DNA from: Candidatus Omnitrophus sp.
GTDB lineage: Bacteria; Omnitrophota; Gorgyraeia; Zapsychrales; Fredricksoniimonadaceae
Assembly: GCA_020719005.1 (NCBI GenBank)
Contig: DYQZ01000009.1
Location: 1 to 36,589, forward strand
DNA: 36,589 nucleotides
Reading direction: 5' to 3'
A model generated the notes under the pieces. It did no database searches and was not told the DNA's origin. It saw only the letters and a program-made list of their open reading frames with translations. Position 1 is the first letter of the stretch. Each line of letters begins with the position of its first letter. The position numbers were made by a program, and so were the translations under genes. Positions 1 to 5,756 of this stretch are shown here, one piece after another.

Positions 1-55
1 TTCTGTTGGTTTTGGCAAACAAAAAAACCAGACATCTTGCCCATTCGGGTACAAG
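1..55. repeat. 55-bp direct repeat, copy 1 (at window edge)
   Basis: These 55 bases recur exactly at 126-180. This copy contains the left arm and loop of the tRNA terminator hairpin, but the sequence diverges where the right arm should begin (after ACAAG), so it cannot fold into the terminator. It starts at the first base of the window, so its true left boundary is unknown. Confidence 0.9.
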
Positions 56-125
56 GTATCCTTATAAATGATAATTAGAGTGTGTAAATGAAAGGGAACA
101 ATTGTTCCCTTTCCAGCAACTTCTT

Positions 126-180
126 TTCTGTTGGTTTTGGCAAACAAAAAAACCAGACATCTTGCCCATTCGGGTACAAG
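126..180. repeat. 55-bp direct repeat, copy 2
   Basis: Exact copy of bases 1-55. Here it runs into the completing hairpin arm and forms the terminator at 146-195. The 70 bases between the copies carry no recognisable gene. Confidence 0.9.
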
Positions 181-195
181 ATGTCTGGTTTTTTT
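146..195 (-). terminator. Strong, possibly bidirectional terminator after tRNA-Thr
   Basis: A 19-bp perfect stem (146-164 with 177-195) encloses a 12-nt loop that itself has CCC/GGG ends. Both arms end in runs of seven A or T, so it can act as a rho-independent terminator on either strand. It lies 20 bp downstream of the tRNA-Thr 3' end. Confidence 0.88.
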
Positions 196-214
196 GTTTG
201 GTGGAAGAAGTTGC

Positions 215-287
215 AGCCGACGAAGGGATTTGAACCCCCGACCCTCGCTTTACGAAAGCGATGCTCTACCAACTGAGCTACGTCGGC
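215..287 (-). tRNA. tRNA-Thr (anticodon CGU)
   Basis: The minus strand folds as a complete cloverleaf. It has a 7-bp acceptor stem GCCGACG/CGTCGGC, a D-loop with AGCTCAGTTGGTAGAGC, an anticodon stem TCGCT/AGCGA with loop TTCGTAA (anticodon CGT, reading ACG), and a T-arm containing GGTTCAAATCC. The discriminator base is T and no 3' CCA is encoded, so CCA must be added after transcription. Confidence 0.95.
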
Positions 288-329
288 GAAAACGCCGTAA
301 TATCAAAAACTGCCCAAAAACAGAGCCTT

Positions 330-358
330 TTTATATCAAACTTTATAATGAATGTAAA
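330..358 (-). promoter_or_regulatory. Sigma70-type promoter for tRNA-Thr
   Basis: On the minus strand a TTTACA -35 box (353-358) and TATAAA -10 box (330-335) are separated by 17 bp. The predicted start lies about 35 nt before the mature tRNA 5' end. The spacing and placement are what a tRNA promoter should show; no experimental support is visible here. Confidence 0.65.
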
Positions 359-387
359 GAACAAACCACACAGCTTCAACCCGCATG

Positions 388-1311
388 TCACTCCTCAAGT
401 GCAAGAAAACGTATGAAATTACTCGGAACACTGGTCCGGCTCAAATTCTCGACACGGACCTTTAAACGATACTTTTCTCCGACTTTGAAACGTGTGAAAA
501 CCTCTGTATCATGGATGCTATCGATAAGAACTGCATCATCAACCTCAAATTCTTCATATCCACTTCGGGGACGGGGATCATCCGCCAGGCCGACATTGAA
601 CCTTGGCCCACAGGGCTTACAACGCATATTGGGATCCGGGTTGCACCGGCACTCATTCGTTTTCTTGAAAACACAATACGCATCAAGAATGAACTCAGGC
701 GTTCTATTCGCCTGATTCTGCTTAAGGTCTCGAACGGTATAAGTCCCACCCGCGACAAGGTTGTCACGACGCTCATCTGCAACGACCTCTGCAATGTCAG
801 ACTCAAGACGGATCTTGAAAAGTCCTTCTTTCGCGCCCTTGCACTGGATCTGAATACTGTATTCGCCTGTGTAAGGGAGTTTGGCCTCAAGGCTCGCCTG
901 CGGATTGCCATCATAATTCTTTTCCGATCCCAAGAATGCCCCGTTAGCGTCTAACAAATATAATTCCGCATCAAAATCGATCCGATCAACAATGATCCGG
1001 ATCTTCTCGCCTTTTTTCCCCTTATAGTAACAATACGCAAGATACTCATTCACACGCTGAGTGAATTGAACACCGGGGCGCAAATAAAGTGACGCCCCTT
1101 GATCATCGCTATTCGTCAAGCCCTTGTCAAAGACCGCATCAACAAAATTATTCGCCGCATCCGGATTTGATGTATCAATAACCCCATACGTTCCGCCGGA
1201 AGCAAGCACCGCCTCCTCAATGGTCTTATACGGAGGCTCCCCGGCACAAGCCGTCCCGACAAAGAAGACCCCAAACGCCAACACTCCTAACAAGATCGCA
1301 GAATATCTCAT
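388..1311 (-). CDS. Secreted PPC-like domain protein, copy A
   Basis: A 307-aa exported protein of unknown function. The chosen start MRYSAILLG opens a signal peptide that ends in TACA|GE (signal peptidase I pattern; the Cys could also be read as a weak lipobox). The reading frame is open a further 51 codons upstream, but that part does not look like a leader. The middle of the protein (GEKIRI, ELYLLDANG, YTGEYSIQI, LFKIRLES) resembles the beta-sandwich pre-peptidase C-terminal (PPC) fold. A Cys cluster and a conserved tail follow (DDPRPR, DSIHDTEVF, RFKVGEKYR). It is a full-length paralogue of the gene at 2862-3788, most alike at the N-terminal TIEEA.LASGGT stretch and over the last 75 residues. 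It lies downstream of a toxin-antitoxin pair. I do not recognise a specific family, and a catalytic role is not evident. Confidence 0.8.
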   Translation of the reverse strand: MRYSAILLGVLAFGVFFVGTACAGEPPYKTIEEAVLASGGTYGVIDTSNPDAANNFVDAVFDKGLTNSDDQGASLYLRPGVQFTQRVNEYLAYCYYKGKKGEKIRIIVDRIDFDAELYLLDANGAFLGSEKNYDGNPQASLEAKLPYTGEYSIQIQCKGAKEGLFKIRLESDIAEVVADERRDNLVAGGTYTVRDLKQNQANRTPEFILDAYCVFKKTNECRCNPDPNMRCKPCGPRFNVGLADDPRPRSGYEEFEVDDAVLIDSIHDTEVFTRFKVGEKYRLKVRVENLSRTSVPSNFIRFLALEE

Positions 1312-1406
1312 CCCATCATCCTTTGCTTTTATAGACACTTTACTAAAGCTGAACGTATCATAACAACCGGCCCGCTTTATCACCCGGGGAGAATAACCTT
1401 CTTTAA

Positions 1407-1703
1407 CTACAGATGAGGAGTAATAGCAATAATAAGGATCTCCCCTCGCTCGGAGCCATAACAAAAGAATATTCGATAGGCACCGGGAGTATTTTGTTCG
1501 GCGTAAGCCTCGAAGACCTTCTCTCCATCAGGCCCATGAAGAGATGAATATTGATGCGTTTGTAAACCAGGGTGCTTAGGATTATCAGCTAGAAGATGCA
1601 GACACTTTACTACCGCCTTATAACGCTTTTCTAAATGACGGGATGCTTTAAGCTCACGCAAATCTTGCTGTGCACAAGGCGTAAAGCTTAAGAAATAGAT
1701 CAT
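1407..1703 (-). CDS. RelE/ParE-like toxin of a toxin-antitoxin pair
   Basis: A 98-aa protein. The pattern FTPCAQQDL near the start, a charged helix ASRHLEKRYKAVV, and a C-terminal strand AYRIFFCYGSERGEILIIAI fit the compact RelE/ParE toxin fold, in which late Arg/Lys and aromatic residues make the ribosome-dependent RNase or gyrase-inhibiting surface. Its ATG overlaps the stop codon of the upstream gene by 4 bp (ATGA), the usual coupled antitoxin-toxin order. Family placement rests on size, strand pattern and pairing; which activity it has cannot be told from sequence alone. The expected effect is growth arrest when free of antitoxin. Confidence 0.7.
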   Translation of the reverse strand: MIYFLSFTPCAQQDLRELKASRHLEKRYKAVVKCLHLLADNPKHPGLQTHQYSSLHGPDGEKVFEAYAEQNTPGAYRIFFCYGSERGEILIIAITPHL

Positions 1704-2038
1704 AGTTTTTCCAGGAATGCATCCAGATCACGGGCTACTACTTTCTTCCCTCTCTTGGCCTCTTCAAGCCCCTTGCGGATACTGCCAATGACTCTTGGAT
1801 TTTCATAGATCCATGCTTCTGATGCAGGGATCGAGACTGAAGGTCGCAGAAGAATGTTTCCGTTTTTGCCTACCAAGACCTGATAAGAATCAATCTTTCT
1901 AACCCGTTGGGCAGTCGTCTTAAGCAATTTCCCCCCCAAAGTAATGCGATGCTTAGAATCAAGCGCCCGCGTATCAAATGAAGAAAACTCTTCATTGATA
2001 ACCACGCTATCGATGTCTTTAGAATTTATTGTTCCCAT
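1700..2038 (-). CDS. AbrB-like antitoxin (partner of 1407-1703)
   Basis: A 112-aa protein preceding the RelE-like toxin with a 4-bp overlap. Residues around LDSKHRITLGGKLL look like a swapped-hairpin AbrB DNA-binding segment. The C-terminal part (WIYENPRVIGSIRKGLEEAKRGKKV) looks like a toxin-binding helix seen in many antitoxins. I start at MGTINSKD because an AAAGGG Shine-Dalgarno lies 9 bp before that ATG. The 17-codon longer form would begin inside the promoter at 2062-2089. GTGGGA repeats around that promoter suggest autoregulation. Confidence 0.7.
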   Translation of the reverse strand: MGTINSKDIDSVVINEEFSSFDTRALDSKHRITLGGKLLKTTAQRVRKIDSYQVLVGKNGNILLRPSVSIPASEAWIYENPRVIGSIRKGLEEAKRGKKVVARDLDAFLEKL

Positions 2039-2061
2039 ATGAGGTGGCCCTTTCTGCTCAA

Positions 2062-2106
2062 AGTATATCACTTGTGGGACATGCGTCAAGTGGGATAGTG
2101 GGACAT
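2062..2106 (-). promoter_or_regulatory. Promoter and iterated operator of the AbrB/RelE-like TA pair
   Basis: On the minus strand TTGACG (2084-2089), a 16-bp spacer and TATACT (2062-2067) form a good sigma70 promoter about 25 bp before the antitoxin start. On the plus strand the motif GTGGGAYA occurs at 2074, 2090 and 2098; the first and third extend to identical GTGGGACAT. These surround the -35 box and are natural candidates for antitoxin binding sites. Confidence 0.6.
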
Positions 2107-2143
2107 ATGGAACAGGGCAACCAGAACATGTGTCCCGGCGTTC

Positions 2144-2769
2144 TTACGAACAATCTTCCGGACAATTGCAATGGTCTTCCAGTCCTTTTTCACATATCCC
2201 ATCCCCGCAAGCGACGCACATGTAGCCGCCTTTTAATCGCTCGCATGTCTCTACATCAAACGCCCCTCGTTCCTGCAGTCCTTCACAGCACAAACCCGGA
2301 GTTCCGCTCCCAACACTGCCTTTCCCCGCGCAAGGAAAAATTTGGACCACCTTGACCTCCCTAGCCGCACTGGCGGGAACATCAACGACCAAAACTGTAT
2401 CTTTTAATAGTCCATCTGAAGACGAAGAGATCAAAGGTCCTTTAAGCGCCCCTCGGTCAGATCAAGTTCATTCAAGGAACTCAGCCACTCCTCATATTTG
2501 ATCTTTTTATGCCATTGCCCGTCATGCGATTGTATTTCTGCAAAATCCTGATAATAAAAAATCTTGTAAAGCCCACCCTTGGTCAAAGGGCACTCGCCTT
2601 CTGTCTCTGCGACCTTAACCAGGAAATAAGAATGATCGATAACCCCTGAACTTCTGACCGCTTTGACACGGCATCCGGTCTCATCGATCGCCGAGGCATG
2701 AAGAGATGCCGGACTTACCAAGAAAGCTGCAAAGATAAAAAGGAACAACAACATTTTGCGTTTGATCAT
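2144..2769 (-). pseudogene. Frameshifted secreted Cys-rich protein, copy A
   Basis: Two abutting frames together match the intact paralogue at 5156-5710. The 5' part (2431-2769, 112 aa) begins with a signal peptide MIKRKMLLFLF and has a GGGGA ribosome site. The 3' part (2144-2434) carries the Cys-rich tail: SGTPGLCCEGLQ, then CGDGICE and NCPEDC. Aligned with the paralogue, GAGGGGCGC here (2446-2454) stands where the paralogue has GAAGGAACGC, so one base is missing and the frame ends at a TGA. The 3' frame could in principle restart at an overlapping TTG (TTGA at 2431-2434), but it would then lack an export signal. The 3' half is nearly identical to the paralogue while the 5' half is strongly diverged. 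A sequencing error in the G run is an alternative. Confidence 0.78.
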
Positions 2770-2800
2770 TTAGTCAGTCCCCTGCTTAATACCAAAATAA

Positions 2801-2859
2801 CCTATTGTGTCCCGGTTATTTCTCCCGGTTATTTCCCACCTATTGTGTCCCGGTTATTT
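2801..2859. repeat. Tandem short repeats with core TGTGTCCCGGTTATTT
   Basis: A 21-bp unit (CCTATT followed by the core) occurs at 2801-2821 and 2839-2859. A partial unit, CTCCCGGTTATTT, lies between them at 2822-2834. A further 17-bp copy sits at 4191-4207. The array fills the space between the stop codon of the PPC-like gene at 2862 and the start of the broken Cys-rich gene. The copies look like remnants of a small dispersed element, but no transposase is visible. Confidence 0.8.
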
Positions 2860-2861
2860 AC

Positions 2862-3788
2862 TCACTCTTCAAATGAAAGAAACCGTATGAAATTATCAGG
2901 GACATCCGTCCGGCTCGAGTTCTGGACACGGACCTTAAAACGATACTTTTCCCCAACCTTGAAACGTGCGAAAACCTCTGTGTCGTGGATGCTATCGATA
3001 ATGACCGCATCATCAACCTGAAATTCATCATATCCGTTCCGGGGACGGGGATCATCCGCGAAGCCAATATTATACGGCGGAGCACACTCCTTACACATAT
3101 GTGTTGGCAGACACGGAGGGCAAATATTTTCTTTTAAGAAAACACAATACGCATCGAGAACAACCTCAGTCTCCTTGTTCTCCCGATTCTTCTTAAGCTC
3201 CCGGACCGTATATGTTCCGCCGGCAACAAGGCTGACACCCTTCTCCTCAGGCACCAGCGCGCTTTTGTCCGACTTAATGGTAAGCGTGAACGCGCCGAAC
3301 CCCGTGGAATTAAATCCCCGCGAAGTCACCTTAAATTCATATTCCCCGGTATACCGGCAATTCAAAACAGCCTCAGCCACAGGGCCGTTCTCGCTGTAAC
3401 TGTCCATCGTTCCCCAGGCGCCGTTGGCATCAAGAAAACCCCGGATCTCGGGAACAAACTCCGACGATGTAACAGTCACATGAAGCCTCTCGCCCCGCTT
3501 TCCCTGATATGTAATGGCCTGCACATCATGATCATGGGCCAAACGCCCCCGAAACTTTAATCCGGGATAGGAACGCTCGCGGCCTTGCCCCCGGTCATCG
3601 GACGCCGTAAGCCCATGGTCCATGATCGCCTGAACCGCGCTACCCGCCGAATCGGGGTCCGATGTGTCCATCACCGCCACCGTCCCGCCGGAAGCAAGGA
3701 TCGCCTCTTCAATGGTCTTGGGCGGATTAGCCGCACAAGCCGTCCCGACGATAACAAAGACCATGGACACAATATAAAATGTTCTCAT
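2862..3788 (-). CDS. Secreted PPC-like domain protein, copy B
   Basis: A 308-aa exported protein of unknown function, paralogous over its whole length to 388-1311. The start MRTFYIVSM follows an AAGGA ribosome site, and the signal peptide ends TACA|AN. The frame stays open 88 codons upstream, but that stretch is the shadow of the preceding Cys-rich gene. The mature part starts PPKTIEEAILASGGT. The central sheet region (GERLHVTVTS, GEYEFKVTS, AFTLTIKS) resembles a PPC beta-sandwich. A four-Cys cluster (CPPCLPTHMCKEC) follows, and the tail is the same as in copy A. The stop codon is 3 bp from the repeat array. It lies 11 bp behind the truncated Cys-rich gene, which suggests that the Cys-rich and PPC-like genes were originally directly adjacent partners. 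Confidence 0.8.
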   Translation of the reverse strand: MRTFYIVSMVFVIVGTACAANPPKTIEEAILASGGTVAVMDTSDPDSAGSAVQAIMDHGLTASDDRGQGRERSYPGLKFRGRLAHDHDVQAITYQGKRGERLHVTVTSSEFVPEIRGFLDANGAWGTMDSYSENGPVAEAVLNCRYTGEYEFKVTSRGFNSTGFGAFTLTIKSDKSALVPEEKGVSLVAGGTYTVRELKKNRENKETEVVLDAYCVFLKENICPPCLPTHMCKECAPPYNIGFADDPRPRNGYDEFQVDDAVIIDSIHDTEVFARFKVGEKYRFKVRVQNSSRTDVPDNFIRFLSFEE

Positions 3789-3798
3789 AAAAAAATCC

Positions 3799-4191
3799 TT
3801 ATTGGCAATCCTTAGGACAATTGCAACGGTTTTCTGACGGGCCTTCGCACTTCCCGTCGCCGCAAGCGATGCACTCATAGCCGCCGTCCAATTGCTCGCA
3901 TGTTTTCTGATCAAATGCCCCTCGTGCCTGAAGTCCTTCACAGCAAATATCATCAAACCCGCTACCAACGGTCTTGCCTTTCTCTGCACAATGAACGATC
4001 TGTTCCACAGAAACGCCAGCTTGCCCCAACATACCCAGAAAGGGCTTGTCATCCAAAGACCTGAGTTGATCCAACCCCTGCCCTGAAACTAGCCCTTTGG
4101 GCCCCATGGAATTCCATGCGGTCAGACGGCCTTTGAACCCATCAACAGGAATATTTTCAGAGATCCGGACCAGCGATCTTTTGGGCGGACA
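3799..4191 (-). pseudogene. 5'-truncated secreted Cys-rich protein, copy B
   Basis: The frame encodes the last ~130 residues of the Cys-rich family seen at 5156-5710. It reads CPPKRSLVRISENIPVDG, then CAEKGKTVGSG, ICCEGLQARGAFD, GGYECIACGDGKC and NCPKDC. No signal peptide is present: homology stops at 4191, exactly where the repeat copy ATTGTGTCCCGGTTATT (4191-4207) begins, and farther upstream lies another gene in a different frame. The first in-frame ATG after the breakpoint (4107) would yield only a tail without export signal. I therefore call it a remnant, though expression of the tail is not excluded. Confidence 0.75.
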
Positions 4192-4207
4192 TTGTGTCCC
4201 GGTTATT
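4191..4207. repeat. Dispersed repeat copy at a gene breakpoint
   Basis: ATTGTGTCCCGGTTATT matches 17 bases of the tandem units at 2801-2859. It marks the point where the Cys-rich gene loses its 5' part. Confidence 0.8.
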
Positions 4208-4208
4208 A

Positions 4209-4451
4209 TTAATGAACTCTTTGAAGAAGAACGATCATCAAATATACTGCCCAAAGAGCCACTCCGATCGCATAACCAGGACTTTTTCGCCAAGCAAAGA
4301 TCGAAATGACAGCTGGAACCAATATCGGGAACCAAGGAACAAACCACCCGCTAGATATGTGATGCGTTGAGGTAAGGACCAAAGCCATAAAGGTCACACA
4401 AACCATAACGCTAACGAACCCACCGATAAACCAAAGAATATGTTTAACCAT
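4209..4451 (-). CDS. Small three-helix membrane protein, unknown
   Basis: An 80-aa hydrophobic protein with probable membrane helices near residues 4-26, 35-53 and 58-77. I recognise no family. It follows the PIN toxin by 6 bp, so it may be co-transcribed with the toxin-antitoxin pair. No clear Shine-Dalgarno precedes the ATG. It occupies the position where the 5' part of the truncated Cys-rich gene would be expected, so it may have arrived with the rearrangement. Confidence 0.55.
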   Translation of the reverse strand: MVKHILWFIGGFVSVMVCVTFMALVLTSTHHISSGWFVPWFPILVPAVISIFAWRKSPGYAIGVALWAVYLMIVLLQRVH

Positions 4452-4457
4452 ATATTA

Positions 4458-4859
4458 TTAAGCCATTTGATATTTGATCCAAAAGTCCCTGGGTAAGATC
4501 ATGATGGTCTTATTGACCTTCTTTAAGACCAGAAGGTCTTTATCACCGGTGATCAGAAAATCAGCTTCGCCTGATAAAGCCGTAGCAAGAATCATCTGAT
4601 CATTAGGATCGCGCAGACCCTGGAAAATCTTATTCCCGGGCGTGACCCACTCGGTTTGGATCTTTAAATATTCTATGATTTCTGATGCGGTCTTAGAAGG
4701 TGTTTTGATCTTTGTAATTAAAATACGCTCGACTTCGGTCGCAATGAAATCACTGCAAATAATGGTCGTGTTTCTCAAACAATACTCAAAGAGATCATGG
4801 CAAACACCATGTGTCGCAAACGCAGCCACCAGAACATTTGAGTCGAAGACGACCCTCAT
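4458..4859 (-). CDS. PIN-domain toxin (putative RNase)
   Basis: A 133-aa PIN-domain protein of the type found as the toxin of RHH-PIN pairs (COG1569-like). The acidic metal-binding set is visible: VFDSNVLV (Asp6) at the start, a Glu in ATEVERIL, and DPNDQMILATAL plus ADFLITGDKDLL toward the end. The family members are Mg2+/Mn2+-dependent RNases that cut RNA when released by the antitoxin. Its ATG overlaps the antitoxin stop by 4 bp. It matches the usual family length and looks intact. Confidence 0.88.
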   Translation of the reverse strand: MRVVFDSNVLVAAFATHGVCHDLFEYCLRNTTIICSDFIATEVERILITKIKTPSKTASEIIEYLKIQTEWVTPGNKIFQGLRDPNDQMILATALSGEADFLITGDKDLLVLKKVNKTIMILPRDFWIKYQMA

Positions 4860-5080
4860 GTCTTAAGTCCCAGGATGTCTTCGTCAGTAACAAGGCCTGA
4901 TTTCCGGGCGTAGCCCCTCACCCGCTTACTTAAACTGCGGAACTTGCGCACAGCCAGGAATTCACGTAAAGAATCCCGGACAAGATCGCTGATAGAAACA
5001 TGCTCACTGCGGCTAATATCTTCCAATTCCTTTTGGATCGGCATTGGCACTCGGATATTTATTAATTTAGATGTGGACAT
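4856..5080 (-). CDS. Ribbon-helix-helix antitoxin (partner of PIN toxin)
   Basis: A 74-aa protein. Residues 5-45 (LINIRVPMPIQKELEDIS, then SISDLVRDSLREFL) fit a ribbon-helix-helix DNA-binding domain: one beta strand followed by two helices. The basic C-terminal part (KRVRGYARKSG, then DEDIL) is the likely toxin-binding tail. The start MSTSKL is fixed by an AGGAGG site 8 bp upstream. The longer frame, beginning 11 codons earlier, would start inside the promoter. Tandem 10-bp repeats over the -10 box indicate autorepression. Confidence 0.88.
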   Translation of the reverse strand: MSTSKLINIRVPMPIQKELEDISRSEHVSISDLVRDSLREFLAVRKFRSLSKRVRGYARKSGLVTDEDILGLKT

Positions 5081-5093
5081 TTGGTGATCCTCC

Positions 5094-5130
5094 TGTAAGA
5101 CAATGTAATACAAGTCCGGGTCTTTGTCAA
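5094..5130 (-). promoter_or_regulatory. Promoter and tandem-decamer operator of the RHH/PIN pair
   Basis: On the minus strand TTGACA (5125-5130), a 17-bp spacer and TACATT (5102-5107) form a strong promoter. Covering the -10 box on the plus strand are two 10-bp direct repeats, TGTAAGACAA (5094-5103) and TGTAATACAA (5104-5113). They differ at one base and sit one helical turn apart, the arrangement expected for adjacent RHH dimers. Confidence 0.7.
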
Positions 5131-5155
5131 ATGCAACTTGCCACCCCTGAACGCC

Positions 5156-5710
5156 TTATTTGCAATCCTCGGGGCAATTGCAACGGTCTTCCAGTCCTTT
5201 TTCACATCTCCCGTCCCCGCAATCAAGGCACTTATAGCCGCCGTCCAGCGGTTCACATGTTTTTGGATCGAACGCATATCGCGATTGCAATCCTTCACAA
5301 CACAACCCCGGAGTTCCGCTCCCAACACTACCTTTCCCCGCGCAAGGAACAATTTGGACCACCTTGACCTCTCTAGCCGCACCGGCGGGAACATCAACGA
5401 CCAAGACCGTATCTTTTAATAGTCCATCTGAAGACGAAGCAACCAAAGGTCCTTTAAGCGTTCCTTCGATATCACCATAAAAATGCGCCTGCACATCCAC
5501 GATCGAATTCTTAGAAAGACATACTTCTTCACCAGAAGAACCAGCCACATGAAAGCGCGTCTTCGGATCCCCGTTCATGTCCTGGCCATCAATGCCCCCA
5601 TTATGCCGCAACATCAACTTTGAACATGATGCAACTCCCTCTGATGCCGTCGCTAACGACAGGAGCCCCAACACCCCGCACAAAATACCTGCACATATTA
5701 TTCTGATCAT
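5156..5710 (-). CDS. Secreted Cys-rich protein, intact family member
   Basis: A 184-aa exported protein of unknown function and the only undamaged copy of three in this island. A signal peptide (MIRIICAGILCGVLGLLSLATAS) leads into a divergent N-terminal region. This is followed by ASSSDGLLKDTVLVVDVP, VVQIVPCAGKGS and a Cys-rich tail (SGTPGLCCEGLQ, CEPLDGGYKCLDCGDGRCE, NCPEDC). The tail resembles the CGDGxCE...NCPxDC motif found in many secreted bacterial proteins, likely disulphide- or metal-stabilised. Of two in-frame ATGs, the second (5710) is better spaced from the GGAG site. The gene heads the RHH/PIN-containing unit; a 75-bp gap with its own promoter separates it from the antitoxin. No enzymatic motif is evident. 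Confidence 0.75.
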   Translation of the reverse strand: MIRIICAGILCGVLGLLSLATASEGVASCSKLMLRHNGGIDGQDMNGDPKTRFHVAGSSGEEVCLSKNSIVDVQAHFYGDIEGTLKGPLVASSSDGLLKDTVLVVDVPAGAAREVKVVQIVPCAGKGSVGSGTPGLCCEGLQSRYAFDPKTCEPLDGGYKCLDCGDGRCEKGLEDRCNCPEDCK

Positions 5711-5729
5711 CTTCATTCTCCACTTTCAA

Positions 5730-5751
5730 AATAACCGGCCCCCCGATTATT
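5730..5751 (-). terminator. Hairpin after the NADH oxidase-like gene
   Basis: On the minus strand AATAATCGG pairs with CCGGTTATT (9 bp with one G-U) around a GGGG loop, followed by a T-rich stretch. It lies 5 bp past the nox stop codon. The right arm carries the same CCGGTTATT core as the dispersed repeat at 2801-2859, so the terminator may derive from that element. Confidence 0.6.
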
Positions 5752-5756
5752 GACCC

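Noticed and set aside
1312-1464. 51-codon longer start for the PPC-like protein
   Set aside because: The extension would place the signal peptide in the interior and runs into the toxin gene's 3' end.
2029-2355. Plus-strand frame with a look-alike at 5071-5367
   Set aside because: The resemblance arises because both are antisense to paralogous Cys-rich genes; neither has a proper start region.
2801-2859. Tandem repeats as a small CRISPR array
   Set aside because: Spacers are 0-17 bp and irregular, units continue elsewhere singly, and no cas gene is present.
4107-4347. Upstream extension of the truncated Cys-rich frame as a real N-terminus
   Set aside because: It overlaps the 80-aa membrane gene, has no signal peptide, and homology to the paralogue stops at the repeat at 4191.
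388-5710. Prophage or plasmid island
   Set aside because: No integrase, phage structural, replication or mobilisation gene is visible; only TA pairs and repeats suggest mobility.
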